Positions 7,952 through 17,269 are shown, numbered from the stretch's first letter. The stretch: 64,000 nucleotides of DNA from JBAZDC01 sp041654595 (GCA_964551305.1 CAZKBT010000003.1:1-64000), one strand, 5' to 3'. The notes: generated from the sequence alone by a model not told the origin. Translations and numbers: made by a program.

Positions 7952-8929
7952 ATGACATCCACGGCCTTCGACCCGACTTTGGAAGTCGTCCTGGCGCAGC
8001 CGCGTGGATTCTGCGCGGGCGTGGACCGGGCGATCGACATCGTCGAACGGGCGCTGGAACTGCACGGCGCCCCCATTTACGTGCGCCATGAAATCGTGCA
8101 CAACCGATACGTCGTCGAGGACCTGCGCAAAAAGGGCGCCATTTTCATCGACGAGCTGGACCAGGCCCCCAAGGGCGCCATCGTGGTGTTCTCGGCGCAT
8201 GGCGTGTCGCGCGCCGTGCGCGAAGAGGCCGAACAGAAAGGCCTCAAGGTATTCGACGCGACCTGCCCGCTGGTGACCAAGGTCCACGTCGAAGTCGCCA
8301 GGATGCGCGCGGCCGGCCGGGAGATCGTCATGATCGGCCACCGGGGGCACCCGGAGGTCGAGGGCACCCTGGGGCAGGCGCGCGACGGCATGTACCTGGT
8401 GGAGACGCCTCAAGACGTGGCCGAGCTGCAAGTGACGGACCCGCACAACCTGGCCTTCGTCACGCAGACGACCTTGTCCGTGGACGACGCCGCCATCGTC
8501 GCGCAGGCGTTGCGCGATCGCTTTCCCACGATCGTCGAGCCCAAGAAAAGCGACATCTGCTACGCGACCCAGAACCGCCAGGACGCCGTGAAGATCATGG
8601 CGCCCGATTGCGATCTGGTGCTGGTGGTGGGCAGCGTGAACAGCTCTAATTCGAATCGCTTGCGCGAAGTGGCCGAGCGCAAGGGCGCCGCCGCCTATCT
8701 GATCGACGATCCGGGCATGATAGATCCCGCCTGGCTCGACCAGGCCAAGCGCGTGGGCGTGACCGCCGGCGCGTCCGCGCCGGAGGTGCTGGTCGAGCAA
8801 GTCATCGGGCGGCTGAAGGAACTGGGGGCCGCGTCCGTGCGCACGCTGCAGGGCACGCCGGAAAACATTGCTTTCCCGCTCCCCAAGGAGCTTTCGCGCA
8901 AGGTCGGGGTGAACCATGAAACTCTATAG
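7952..8929 (+). CDS. ispH: 4-hydroxy-3-methylbut-2-enyl diphosphate reductase
   Basis: 325 residues from the ATG at 7952, one base after slpA. Last enzyme of the MEP isoprenoid pathway: reduces HMBPP to IPP and DMAPP with a [4Fe-4S] cluster. Cluster cysteines are C21 (RGFCAGVDRA), C105 (FDATCPLVTKVH) and C203 (SDICYATQNRQ). Substrate residues H50, H83, H133 and the proton donor E135 (GHRGHPEVEG) are all present. The C-terminus is slightly longer than the E. coli enzyme and overlaps maiA by 14 bases. Confidence 0.98.
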   Translation: MTSTAFDPTLEVVLAQPRGFCAGVDRAIDIVERALELHGAPIYVRHEIVHNRYVVEDLRKKGAIFIDELDQAPKGAIVVFSAHGVSRAVREEAEQKGLKVFDATCPLVTKVHVEVARMRAAGREIVMIGHRGHPEVEGTLGQARDGMYLVETPQDVAELQVTDPHNLAFVTQTTLSVDDAAIVAQALRDRFPTIVEPKKSDICYATQNRQDAVKIMAPDCDLVLVVGSVNSSNSNRLREVAERKGAAAYLIDDPGMIDPAWLDQAKRVGVTAGASAPEVLVEQVIGRLKELGAASVRTLQGTPENIAFPLPKELSRKVGVNHETL

Positions 8930-9563
8930 CTATTTCCGCAGTTCGGCGGCGTATCGCGTGCGCATCGCCCTGAATCTCAAGGGCCTGGACTACGAAATCA
9001 TTCCGGTCCACTTGCTCAGGAACGGCGGGGAGCAGCTCTCGGACGCCTATCGCCGCATCAATCCCGCCGGCCTGGTGCCCACGTTCGTGGACGATGCCGC
9101 GACGATAGGCCAATCCCTGGCCATCGTGGAGTACCTGGACGAAGTTCATCCCCAGCCGGCCTTGCTGCCCTTGGGGGCGGCCGATCGCGCGCGCGTGCGC
9201 GCGATTGCGCAGTCGATCGCCTGCGACATCCACCCTTTGAACAACATGCGTGTGCTCAAGTACCTCAGGAATGAGCTCGGGGCGGACGAAGAAGCGAAGA
9301 ACGGCTGGTACCGCCATTGGACGGAACACGGCCTGCGTATTGTGGAGCGCCTGCTGGCGGACAGCCCTGCCACGGGCTTGTACTGCCACGGGGACCAGCC
9401 CACGATCGCCGACCTATGCCTGGTGCCGCAGGTATACAACGCGCGCCGTTTCGATTGCAACCTGGATGATTGCCCCACGATCGTGCGCATCGATGCCCAA
9501 TGCAACACCTTGCCGGCTTTCCAGAAGGCCGCTCCGGATCGCCAGCCGGACGCACAGGCCTGA
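8916..9563 (+). CDS. maiA: Zeta-class glutathione transferase, maleylacetoacetate isomerase
   Basis: 215 residues. N-terminal thioredoxin-like domain KLYSYFRSSAAYRVRIALNL contains the zeta-class glutathione site (SSCSxR in most homologues, here RSSAAYR, so the catalytic cysteine is alanine but the first serine is kept). A helical C-terminal domain follows (DIHPLNNMRVLKYL). Isomerises maleylacetoacetate to fumarylacetoacetate in tyrosine or homogentisate degradation, or maleylpyruvate in gentisate degradation. Neither pathway lies nearby. Translation overlaps ispH by 14 bases, so it is expressed as the third gene of slpA-ispH-maiA. Confidence 0.88.
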   Translation: MKLYSYFRSSAAYRVRIALNLKGLDYEIIPVHLLRNGGEQLSDAYRRINPAGLVPTFVDDAATIGQSLAIVEYLDEVHPQPALLPLGAADRARVRAIAQSIACDIHPLNNMRVLKYLRNELGADEEAKNGWYRHWTEHGLRIVERLLADSPATGLYCHGDQPTIADLCLVPQVYNARRFDCNLDDCPTIVRIDAQCNTLPAFQKAAPDRQPDAQA

Positions 9564-9601
9564 GCCGGACCGGCATCGCCAGATCGACGCGGGAGCGAAA
9601 A

Positions 9602-10477
9602 ATGCAAATCGGTTTTTGCGGCCTGGGGCTCATGGGCGCGCCCATGGCGCGGCGTTTGCTGGCGGCGGGCCACCAAGTCCATGTATGGAACCGGACGGCC
9701 TCCAAGGCCGACGAACTGGTTCGGGCCGGCGCCGTTGCCGTCCGGACTCCGCGCGAGCTGGCCCGGCAATGCGAGACGGTGCTGATGTGCCTGTTCGATG
9801 CCAAGGCCGTCCAGGACGTCGTATTCGGCGAAGCCGGCCTGGCGCATGGCGGATCGCTGCGCATCTTGGTGGACCATTCTTCGATCCCGCCCGATAGCAC
9901 GCGAGACATGGCGCGACGCTTGCTGAGCGATGCCCGAGCGGTCTGGATCGACGCGCCCGTGTCCGGCGGCGTGCAAGGCGCCGAAAAAGGGACGCTGGCC
10001 GTCATGGCCGGAGGGCCCGCCGCCGACATCGAGGCCGTGACGCCTTTGATGGGCGCCTATGCCAGCCGCGTGACGCGCATGGGCGACGCGGGAGCGGGGC
10101 AGGTCACCAAGCTGTGCAACCAGACCATCGTCAGCACCACGTTGGCGGCGATAGGTGAAGCGATCACGCTGGCCCGCGCCAATGGCGTCGATGCCGCCAG
10201 GCTCGATCAGGCCCTGATGGGCGGGTGGGCCGATTCCACGCTGTTGCGGATTTTCGTGCCGCGCATGACGCGGGACCCGGGCGACAAAATCGCATCCCTG
10301 GACACCATGCTCAAGGATTTGGACACGGCGGCAAGCCTGGCGCAGGCCGGGCGCACGCCGATGCCGGTCAGCGGCGCCGTCCAGCACCTCTATCGCCTGG
10401 CCAGCGCCATGGGCCTGGGTGAATCCGACGTCGCCCGCCTGATCGACGTCTATCCCGGCGGCGCCGGAGACGCGTGA
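9602..10477 (+). CDS. NAD(P)-dependent 3-hydroxyisobutyrate/tartronate-semialdehyde reductase family protein
   Basis: 291 residues from the ATG at 9602, which has GGAG nine bases upstream. The Rossmann motif GLGLMGAPMA is at residues 7-16, the substrate motif DAPVSGG at 118-124, and the catalytic lysine is K170 in GAGQVTKLCNQ. The family reversibly oxidises beta-hydroxyacids (3-hydroxyisobutyrate, tartronate semialdehyde/glycerate). The next gene is a hydroxypyruvate-isomerase-like TIM barrel sharing one base with its stop, which favours tartronate-semialdehyde reductase (GlxR/GarR) of glyoxylate metabolism. No glyoxylate carboligase gene is present in the window. Confidence 0.8.
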   Translation: MQIGFCGLGLMGAPMARRLLAAGHQVHVWNRTASKADELVRAGAVAVRTPRELARQCETVLMCLFDAKAVQDVVFGEAGLAHGGSLRILVDHSSIPPDSTRDMARRLLSDARAVWIDAPVSGGVQGAEKGTLAVMAGGPAADIEAVTPLMGAYASRVTRMGDAGAGQVTKLCNQTIVSTTLAAIGEAITLARANGVDAARLDQALMGGWADSTLLRIFVPRMTRDPGDKIASLDTMLKDLDTAASLAQAGRTPMPVSGAVQHLYRLASAMGLGESDVARLIDVYPGGAGDA

Positions 10478-11277
10478 TGCGCGCGGCGGCCAACCTGTCC
10501 CTTCTTTATGATCATTTGCCATGGGAGGACAGGTTCCAGGCGGCCGCGGACGACGGGTTCGCCTTGGCCGAGATGCTGTTTCCCTACGACCATCCGCCTG
10601 ACTGGTATGCGCGGCGCCTGCAACGGGCGGGCCTGCGCCTTTCCCTGGTCAATACCCCCACCGATCCCGCCGCGTTTCCCAGGGGCCTGGCGGCCAATCC
10701 CGATGCCGTCGCCCGTTTTCGCGCGGATTTCGAGCTCGCCCTGGCGGTCTGCGCGGCCACCGGATGCGAGGCGATCCACGTGATGGCGGGCAACCGCAAT
10801 CCCGCGTTCGACGAGCAGGCGCACATCCGCACGCTGATAGACAACCTGCAGTGGGCCGCATCCCGGGCGGATACGATCACTCTGCACCTGGAAGCTCTGA
10901 ACCGGATCGACATGCCAGGCTATCTGTACCACACGCCGGATCGGCCGCTGGCCGTCCTGGCGCAGGCGGCGCTGCCCAACGCGGGGCTTCAATATGATTT
11001 CTACCATGTCGTCAAACAGGGGCTGGACGTATTGCATACTTTGAAGGATTGTCGTCCGCACATCCGCTACGTGCAGGTGGCCGGCAGCCCCATGCGCCAC
11101 GAGCCCGATCTGGCGCGCGACGGCCTCAAGCAGGGCTTCGACTACCTGCGCCAGACCGAGTACGCGGGCGTCGTGGGCTTCGAATACCGGCCCGCCGCCG
11201 ACGTGAAGACGGGGCTGGCCTGGGCGGACACCATTTCAGGCTTGCTGGCGCGCGGCGGCGACAGGCCAATCCCTTGA
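10477..11277 (+). CDS. hyi: Hydroxypyruvate isomerase family TIM-barrel protein
   Basis: 266 residues from the ATG at 10477, which shares its A with the upstream stop (TGATG); a GTG at 10474 adds one residue. The pattern ANLSLLYDHLPWEDRF, EMLFPY, HVMAGNR, LHLEALNRIDMPGY, QYDFYHV and GFEYRP is that of Hyi/xylose-isomerase-like enzymes, with metal ligands expected at the glutamate in LEALN, the aspartate in QYDFYH and the glutamate in GFEY. Interconverts hydroxypyruvate and tartronate semialdehyde. Forms a two-gene unit with the upstream reductase. Confidence 0.82.
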   Translation: MRAAANLSLLYDHLPWEDRFQAAADDGFALAEMLFPYDHPPDWYARRLQRAGLRLSLVNTPTDPAAFPRGLAANPDAVARFRADFELALAVCAATGCEAIHVMAGNRNPAFDEQAHIRTLIDNLQWAASRADTITLHLEALNRIDMPGYLYHTPDRPLAVLAQAALPNAGLQYDFYHVVKQGLDVLHTLKDCRPHIRYVQVAGSPMRHEPDLARDGLKQGFDYLRQTEYAGVVGFEYRPAADVKTGLAWADTISGLLARGGDRPIP

Positions 11278-11320
11278 ACACGCGCCGCCATATTTTGAAA
11301 ACATTTTTTCACCTCCTTCT

Positions 11321-11329
11321 TGTTACAAT
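11321..11329 (+). promoter_or_regulatory. Possible extended -10 promoter element for the DUF945 gene
   Basis: TGTTACAAT at 11321-11329 reads as an extended -10 box (TGnTATAAT type) about 94 bases before the ATG at 11423. No good -35 box is seen at 17 bases, which extended -10 promoters tolerate. A small inverted repeat CGTGAT-N6-ATCACG at 11340-11357 would lie in the start of the leader. Confidence 0.35.
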
Positions 11330-11422
11330 CCCGCGCATACGTGATTTGACGATCACGCTGGTCGAGTTTGACTAAACCTGGGCGATGGACGTGTTCGCAG
11401 CGCCAAGCAAATAAGGAAAAAC

Positions 11423-12871
11423 ATGAAAAAATCAACGGCAATCGTCGGCGTCATCGTCGTATTGGGCGTGGCGTACGTCGGTACCTCCTGGTACTTGGGG
11501 AAGAGGGCCGAGGAAACCGTGGTGCGCGTAGTGGATGACGCCAACGGCCGTCTGGTCAGGGCGCTGGGACCGCATGCCCAAGGCATGGGTGTGAAAATCG
11601 AGATCGCCGACTACCAGCGCGGCTGGTTTTCCTCCGACGTGTCCTACGTCATCCATACCAAGGACGACCAGGGCGAACCGTTCACCATCGCGCTGTCGGA
11701 CCATATGGGTCACGGACCATTTCCGATCAATGCCCTGAAGGACGGCAAGCTGCAGCCGATGCTGGCCTACAGCCAGGCGCAGCTTGCGCCGACACCGTCC
11801 ACGCAAAAATGGTTCGACGCCATGAAGAGCGTGCCGCCCGTCAACGCGGTGACGCGCATCGGATTCGACTCCAGCGGAGACACCACGTGGAACTTCCTGC
11901 CGCTGGACTATGCGGATGACGATCTTCGCGCCGTCTTCAGCGGCGGCTCGGTGAAGGTCGAGTTTGCCAATGACTTCAAGGACAGTGTCGCCAGCGGCCA
12001 GTTCGACTCGTTTACGCTGACCAGCAAAGAGGACAAAGAAGACGCCGTGATGAGCAACATGCGCATCGCGGGCACGTCCGAATCGATCGGCGAGGGTCCG
12101 GACGACACCAAAGTGACCAGCCGGCTGACCGTCGAGACGATCAGCCTGAACGAGGAATCGGGACGCACGGTCTTGGCCAACAACTTCGGCGTCTCCTTCG
12201 ACAGCGAACGGCGCGGACAAATGATGGATCTGGATGTTCGCTATGATTTGGGCGGCCTGACGATCAAGGATCAGCCCCTGGGCGAGTTCTCCTTCGGCTT
12301 CGGCGGCAGACAGGTTCATGCCGATGCGCTGACCCGTCTGGCGTCGTACTACGAAGAACTGCCCGGGGACGAGGACGGCTCCGAAGCAAACCAGGGCTCC
12401 TCGGCGGATCGCGAAGCCCGCATCATGGAATCCTTGACCGAGCTGCTGGCATCCGAACCCAAGCTGTCCCTCTCGCCCATACAGTGGAAAAATTCGGCGG
12501 GCGACAGCCTTGCCGCCGTCGAGCTCGACCTGTCCAAGCCGACGCAAGATCCCGCGGCGGTCGGCCTGCAAGCCTACGCGGCGCAAGCGGTCAAGCGCGT
12601 GAAGCTGGATGTCTCGCTATCCAAGCCCATGGCCATGAAGGCGTTCGAGCAAGCCTCGACGCTCAGCGACGACGAGCTCGGCCTGGATGCCGCGACGGCC
12701 GAGGAACTCTACGATGCCTATGTGCAAAAACTGCAGGGCCTGGAGCTTGCCGTGGTCGACGGCGATATCGCCAAGTCCACGATCGTCTATGAAAGCAACG
12801 GCTTCAACGTCAACGGCCAGGAAGTATCCTTGCCCGAATTCATGATGCGCGTCATGATGCTGGGTCAATAA
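11423..12871 (+). CDS. YdgA/DUF945 family exported protein
   Basis: 482 residues, normal for the DUF945 (YdgA) family. One N-terminal hydrophobic segment (TAIVGVIVVLGVAYVGTSWYLG) acts as a signal anchor. The conserved head VKIEIADYQRGWFSSDVSYVI is diagnostic. The rest is soluble and beta-rich, predicted to sit in the periplasm. The family function is unknown; remote similarity to AsmA-type proteins has been proposed. Single-gene unit with its own possible promoter (about 11321) and a strong terminator immediately downstream. RBS is the weak AAGGA in ATAAGGAAAAAC-ATG. Confidence 0.85.
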   Translation: MKKSTAIVGVIVVLGVAYVGTSWYLGKRAEETVVRVVDDANGRLVRALGPHAQGMGVKIEIADYQRGWFSSDVSYVIHTKDDQGEPFTIALSDHMGHGPFPINALKDGKLQPMLAYSQAQLAPTPSTQKWFDAMKSVPPVNAVTRIGFDSSGDTTWNFLPLDYADDDLRAVFSGGSVKVEFANDFKDSVASGQFDSFTLTSKEDKEDAVMSNMRIAGTSESIGEGPDDTKVTSRLTVETISLNEESGRTVLANNFGVSFDSERRGQMMDLDVRYDLGGLTIKDQPLGEFSFGFGGRQVHADALTRLASYYEELPGDEDGSEANQGSSADREARIMESLTELLASEPKLSLSPIQWKNSAGDSLAAVELDLSKPTQDPAAVGLQAYAAQAVKRVKLDVSLSKPMAMKAFEQASTLSDDELGLDAATAEELYDAYVQKLQGLELAVVDGDIAKSTIVYESNGFNVNGQEVSLPEFMMRVMMLGQ

Positions 12872-12899
12872 GACCGTACGGCAATATAGCGGGATCGTC

Positions 12900-12941
12900 A
12901 TTCCGGCAAGCCGGCGCCGTCCGGTTTGCCGGAATTTTTTT
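12900..12941 (+). terminator. Rho-independent terminator after the DUF945 gene
   Basis: Stem of about 14 pairs (12900-12914 with 12921-12935, including one GT pair), six-base loop, then seven T at 12935-12941. Lies 28 bases after the stop codon. Confidence 0.9.
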
Positions 12942-12992
12942 GCCGGACCGATCATAGAACCGCCCATATTCAGGCGGCTCGAGCCTCGATCT

Positions 12993-14030
12993 TCAGGATT
13001 GCAGCAGCGCGCCTTGCTGCTGCGCCTTGATTTCCCTGAGGTATTCGAACAGCAGGGCGACCAGGAACGGACCCACGAACAGGCCGATGACGCCCATCGA
13101 GGTCACTCCTCCCAGCAGGCCGAACAGCACGGCCAGGAAGGGCAGCCGCACCGAGTTCCCGATGATCTTCGGGCGCAGGAACTTGTCGACCAGGAACAGT
13201 TCGACCGAGCCCCATATCATCAATCCGATGGCCGCCGTGATCTTGCCCATCGCCAGCAGCAGCACGCTGACCGCGATGAACGAAAAGGGCGCGCCGCCGG
13301 GAATCAGGGCCAGGTAGCCGGTCATGATGCCCAGCAGGATAGGCATGGGCGCGCCCGCGATCGCATAGGCGACGCCGAGCACCACTCCTTCCAGGGCCGC
13401 CACCGTGCACAGTCCCAGGGCGGTGCCGCGTATCGACAAAGGCATCAACCGGCGTATCGAGTTATAGGTCTTGGCCGACAGATGGTTGCCCGCCGCATCC
13501 AGATAGCGCATCACCGTATTCGCATTCAACTGCAGGACGACCATGGTCAGGAACGACAGGAAGATGAAAAAGGCATTGGCCACCAGCATCGCCCCGAAGC
13601 TGCTCAAGCGGCCCGAAATCAGGCCGAAGGTCGCGCCGGGCATTTGCCCTATCAGGCGCATGATGGAGCCGGGCGCGGCAAGATGGTCTTGCCACCAGTC
13701 CACCACGTATTGCTGGACCACGGGCAAGTCGTATATCCATTCCGGCGCCGGCAATCCGGTCCGATTCACGTGCTGCAGGTAAAGCGAAATAACCCTCAGT
13801 TCCTTGGTCAACGACGTGACGATCACCAGGGCAGGCACGCCGAATCCCACGATCAAGCCTATCGTGACCGCGCTGACCGACAGCCCGCGCGACAGTCCTT
13901 TTTTTTCCAGCCACACGACGACGGGCCAGGTGGCCAGGGCCAGGACCGTGCCCCAAGCCAGGGAGACCAGGAAGGTATTGAGCAGGAAGGCGAGCGCGGC
14001 GAACAGTACTAGGGGAAAAATCCAATGCAT
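12993..14030 (-). CDS. AI-2E family transporter (PerM/YdiK type)
   Basis: 345 residues with about eight membrane helices and the family's central soluble loop. Recognisable blocks are SVSAVTIGLIVGFGVPALVI, the region around PGATFGLISGRLSSFGAML, and the terminal GGVTSMGVIGLFVGPFLVALLFEYL with the conserved GLFVGP. Members export small molecules or act as Na+/H+ antiporters; autoinducer-2 export was shown only for TqsA, so the substrate is open. Transcribed away from the pilus operon that ends 90 bases upstream; a possible -10 box TATAGT lies at 14058-14063. Confidence 0.88.
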   Translation of the reverse strand: MHWIFPLVLFAALAFLLNTFLVSLAWGTVLALATWPVVVWLEKKGLSRGLSVSAVTIGLIVGFGVPALVIVTSLTKELRVISLYLQHVNRTGLPAPEWIYDLPVVQQYVVDWWQDHLAAPGSIMRLIGQMPGATFGLISGRLSSFGAMLVANAFFIFLSFLTMVVLQLNANTVMRYLDAAGNHLSAKTYNSIRRLMPLSIRGTALGLCTVAALEGVVLGVAYAIAGAPMPILLGIMTGYLALIPGGAPFSFIAVSVLLLAMGKITAAIGLMIWGSVELFLVDKFLRPKIIGNSVRLPFLAVLFGLLGGVTSMGVIGLFVGPFLVALLFEYLREIKAQQQGALLQS

Positions 14031-14057
14031 AACAAGAAATCCTTATCGTCGTTACGG

Positions 14058-14063
14058 ACTATA
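14058..14063 (-). promoter_or_regulatory. Possible -10 box for the AI-2E permease gene
   Basis: TATAGT on the minus strand, about 28 bases before the ATG at 14030. No matching -35 box stands out, so this is weak. The 90-base gap contains no terminator for the pilus operon that ends at 14121, so read-through is possible. Confidence 0.25.
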
Positions 14064-14120
14064 ACGAGATTTTTTGGGCCATGCCTGCCGCATTTGGATT
14101 TTTTCCGGTTTTTTGAGTGC

Positions 14121-14894
14121 TCAATGGCTCATCTGGATATAGACGGTCATTTCGGCGGACTGGGATTCGTCGGTTCCAGCATCGGGCGTTCCGCCGAAGC
14201 TGGAGCGTTCGTCGCGCGACCAGTTTGCCGATAGGCCAGTGAGCAAATTGCTCTGCTGGTCTTCGCGCACCCGTCCAAACCGGGCGTCGACCCGGCCGTC
14301 CACCTGTTTGTCCAGCGTCATGGCCAATTCGGGCGTGACGCCGGACAGCACCATGACGTTGCGCCGGCGGGAAACATGGACTCCCTGGCTGGCGCCCGCC
14401 TCCGACCAGGGAACGTTCTGAAAGCAGACGCGCAGTTCGTGAGGCAAGCCGCGGCTGTCTTGATAGACGTAACGATCTTCGGAGCCATGTGCCCGTCCAT
14501 GCGGCAGTTGGATGCCGTGGGCGAGGAACGCGTTGTTCAACGGGTAGCTGGATGGACTTGGACTATTGCAAAGCGGCGTATCGGCATTGCCTACTTTGCC
14601 CGAAGGATTGGTCGGGCTATCGCCGGGGACGCGTCCTACCGTCGCCACATGGGTGTCATAAGCCAGCATCCATCCTTGAACGAATTCGGCGATCATGCGC
14701 GTGTTGCCGGCGCTGCGCAAAAGGTCGCGCCCGCTGAGCACGGCCGAGACGATCAGGGCGATGACGACCAGGGCCACGGATAGTTCGACCAGGGTGAATC
14801 CGCGATGAACCAGGTGGTGTTTTGCCGATGAGGGGGGCGCTCGGTCGGAATCGGCGCTTAACGGCGGGCGAAGGACTTTGGCGTGTGTCATCAT
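14121..14894 (-). CDS. Type IV pilin-like protein, paralogue of the major pilin
   Basis: 257 residues. A prepilin leader of 32 residues ends in HRG, followed by FTLVELSVALVVIALIVSAV with Glu5 and an N-methylation/cleavage site. The body aligns with the pilin encoded at 30577-31386: both have a block like QLPHGRAHGSEDRYVYQDS, a cysteine in RVCFQN, then RNVMVLSGVTPELA and a C-terminus ending in a short beta-strand. It is the last gene of the pilus operon, five bases after the preceding pilin-like gene. Likely a second pilin, or a shaft or initiation subunit; which is not decidable here. Confidence 0.8.
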   Translation of the reverse strand: MMTHAKVLRPPLSADSDRAPPSSAKHHLVHRGFTLVELSVALVVIALIVSAVLSGRDLLRSAGNTRMIAEFVQGWMLAYDTHVATVGRVPGDSPTNPSGKVGNADTPLCNSPSPSSYPLNNAFLAHGIQLPHGRAHGSEDRYVYQDSRGLPHELRVCFQNVPWSEAGASQGVHVSRRRNVMVLSGVTPELAMTLDKQVDGRVDARFGRVREDQQSNLLTGLSANWSRDERSSFGGTPDAGTDESQSAEMTVYIQMSH

Positions 14895-14899
14895 GGCGT

Positions 14900-16156
14900 T
14901 TATGGAGAGGGTGTGGTGTGAATAGGGAGATAAATGCCTGATTGCAGGGTGCGGGCCATTCGTTCGTCGATGGCCTGTTTCAAGGCGTTTGCCTGCGGGA
15001 TCAGCACATCGTTGACTTTGTTATAGTTGTTGGTGGCGCGGTCGTGACTTTGCTTGGCGGCCAGAGGCACGCCGGCGCTTATTGCGAAAAGACTTGCGGT
15101 CGCGCTGCCCAGCGAGAAGTATTTCAGGGGCAGTGAAGCAGCTTCTGCTATGATCTCGTGGGGTTTATAAAAGCTTGTACGGGAGATTTTTGCCTTTGAC
15201 TTGAAAATGTCGGCTATCGCGGCGACTTCGTTGGCCGTGGCTCTGAGCAGAACGGCAGAGCTCGCAATGAGAGCGGCTCTGGCTTTGTCCACATTGATGT
15301 CCAACTGATTCAAGTAGTCGGGTAAGGTTCTGGTATGTATCGCTACAGCCGCCTGTATGTTCGCGTAGCTGCGTACGGCGGCGACCAGTGGGGCGCAGGA
15401 TAGTCGTGCGCTCAACGACTGTGGGCTGACCGCTAGCACCATATCCTGTTGCGACGATAGTAGATTACTCGTTGGCGAGTCGAAGCCCAAGGATGAGAAG
15501 CTGGATCCCGCTCCTTCGGCTTGGCGGGATCCCTTTGGCAAGGCCAATGCGTAGGCGACATTCAATGCTTGCTCCTGTCCATTCTTGGGAATATGGACGA
15601 AACTTTCGCTGAACGGTAATGCCGAAGCGAAACCGAGGGCGCTGCAAAAGTCTCTCGCGTAAACGCCGGCCTTCCAGGCAAGCTCTTGAGGATCCGAATG
15701 AGGGCTGGGCGTAATTCGTGTCGTGAGCTCCGTGCCGGGATTGAAATGGATGAGCTGTAGACGGGGCTTGCGTTGGGTCAACTCGGCATCCTGGGTGCCG
15801 TGGGGGCGTCGTAGTACGCCGTATCGGATGAGGCCTGCATCCAGGTCGGGCAGTCCCAGCGTTGTGAATGGGAGATAGCCGATGGCACGATTGCCGGCGC
15901 ATTGCTCTATTCCCGACGTTGGCGTTTCGGCGGGGCAAGGCAGGCGTTGATGCGAAAATGCGTAGCCTGCCAGGGCCTGGTCTGCGCGATACAGCAGTGC
16001 CTCCTGCTGTTTTTGTAGCTCCTGATGCCGGTTCAAGTTGGACAATTGCCAGAAAGCGACTGATCCGATGCCTAGAAGAACAATGAGAACGGATAGCTCC
16101 AGAAGTGAAAACCCGCGCTGGCTAGATAAGGCGTGACAGCGAGAAGCGCGCGTCAT
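14900..16156 (-). CDS. Long pilin-like protein with helical C-terminal region
   Basis: 418 residues. Leader of 15 residues ending SSQRG, then FSLLELSVLIVLLGIGSVAF with Glu5. The head contains the signature RLPCPAET...GYLPFTTLGLPDLD and IRYGVLR, shared with three other proteins of this operon, then FCSAL and VAYALALPKG. After the landmark LSCAPL (about residue 255) the chain turns into alanine-rich amphipathic helices with hydrophobic stretches (ALIASSAVLLRATANEVAAIA, YFSLGSATASLFAISAGVPLAA). Ordinary minor pilins end in beta-sheet, so this tail is unusual. Its ATG overlaps the upstream stop by four bases. Function unknown beyond pilus-associated. Confidence 0.7.
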   Translation of the reverse strand: MTRASRCHALSSQRGFSLLELSVLIVLLGIGSVAFWQLSNLNRHQELQKQQEALLYRADQALAGYAFSHQRLPCPAETPTSGIEQCAGNRAIGYLPFTTLGLPDLDAGLIRYGVLRRPHGTQDAELTQRKPRLQLIHFNPGTELTTRITPSPHSDPQELAWKAGVYARDFCSALGFASALPFSESFVHIPKNGQEQALNVAYALALPKGSRQAEGAGSSFSSLGFDSPTSNLLSSQQDMVLAVSPQSLSARLSCAPLVAAVRSYANIQAAVAIHTRTLPDYLNQLDINVDKARAALIASSAVLLRATANEVAAIADIFKSKAKISRTSFYKPHEIIAEAASLPLKYFSLGSATASLFAISAGVPLAAKQSHDRATNNYNKVNDVLIPQANALKQAIDERMARTLQSGIYLPIHTTPSP

Positions 16157-17256
16157 GGCAATAGTCCTCGTTGTAATTGTTTACTGGCATGTTGCATTGC
16201 GTCGTTCGCATAGCCGTATGCTCGGGTCTCCCAGCGGTACGCTCTCATTAATGCGTTGGCGGCATCGGCAGTGTTTTGCGGCGCTTTGCTCAGCGCCTGT
16301 GCATCCAAATGCAGTCCTGCGACCTGTCGGGCCAACACTGTTGTGGTGAGAACTAGTCTGGACTGGGCCATGGCTACTGAAAAAGGCGAGGACTGCGCTA
16401 TTATTTTTTGTTGCAGCAACAAGACATCGACAAGCGATATGCCTATCCAGATGTTGTCCATGATTACTTCTACCAGAGCGCCGAATTCGCTTGCTATCGC
16501 CGCGTCATACCGGAGTTGCCTGTATTCCCTGTACTCCTTGGCAAGTAATGGTATTTCCGCGGAGGCCTGAGCCTGAACCGCCAAGGCGGCTGCTTTGGTG
16601 AGTTTACTGGGGCATCCTAGTGCTTGGATCAATTCGGCGGAACCGGCGGCAGTGTGGTGACGGCGCATTTCGCTGTGGACACCGGGCAGTCGTAGGATAG
16701 CGTCGTGGCCTGTTTGCGTATTGTCTTCTAACGGGGATCGATAAAGCAGGGCATAGGCCATGGGCACCTCGGCCTCGCCGCTGGTCGCCAAGAGTGTTCC
16801 GGCTCTCTGGGTAGTGACGAGCGCAGAGCACAAATCAAAGCCATTGGGCAGGCTCCTCGCAGACGGTGGAGCGTCGATATAGTTCGATACGGCGGGAGAG
16901 AATCGGATGCGTGGCGCTTCAACCAGTACAGGATCGACCGCATATTCGATTTTGAGATCGTCCGGCAAGCCGAGCGTACGTACCGCCAACCAGCCTCGTA
17001 TGGCATTGGGCGACTCGTTTCCTTGACGGGTGCCGGATTGATCCGCAAAGGGCAGCCGATGGTTGACGAGCGCGTAACCCATCAACGCATATCGCGCACG
17101 CGCCAAGAATGCATGTTCTGATGCGGCTAGGCGTGCATTCGGAGTCAAGGCTAACCAGGAACCCACGCTCAGGATACCCAGGATGGTCGTTACCAGGATG
17201 AGCTCGATCAGGCTCCATCCGGATTGATGCGGCTTGGAAATCATGATGGCTTTCAT
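16153..17256 (-). CDS. Long pilin-like protein with helical C-terminal region, cysteine-poor variant
   Basis: 367 residues from the ATG at 17256 (in-frame alternatives at 17289 and 17244). Cleavage site QSG followed by WSLIELILVTTILGILSVGSW, with Glu5 but tryptophan instead of phenylalanine at position 1. The head has the family pattern but RLPFADQSG replaces RLPCPA and the second cysteine is missing; GWLAVRTLGLPDD and FDLCSAL follow. After ALGCPSKL the rest is helical (PLLAKEYREYRQLRYDAAIA, FGALVEVIMDNIWIGISLVD). Sits between two paralogues with four-base or shorter junctions. Probable minor pilin or tip subunit. Confidence 0.68.
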   Translation of the reverse strand: MKAIMISKPHQSGWSLIELILVTTILGILSVGSWLALTPNARLAASEHAFLARARYALMGYALVNHRLPFADQSGTRQGNESPNAIRGWLAVRTLGLPDDLKIEYAVDPVLVEAPRIRFSPAVSNYIDAPPSARSLPNGFDLCSALVTTQRAGTLLATSGEAEVPMAYALLYRSPLEDNTQTGHDAILRLPGVHSEMRRHHTAAGSAELIQALGCPSKLTKAAALAVQAQASAEIPLLAKEYREYRQLRYDAAIASEFGALVEVIMDNIWIGISLVDVLLLQQKIIAQSSPFSVAMAQSRLVLTTTVLARQVAGLHLDAQALSKAPQNTADAANALMRAYRWETRAYGYANDAMQHASKQLQRGLLP

Positions 17257-17269
17257 TGTGTTAAGGGTC

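Noticed and set aside
11340..11357. CGTGAT-N6-ATCACG as a CRP or FNR site
   Set aside because: Half-sites and spacing do not fit CRP (TGTGA-N6-TCACA) or FNR (TTGAT-N4-ATCAA); kept only as a nearby inverted repeat.
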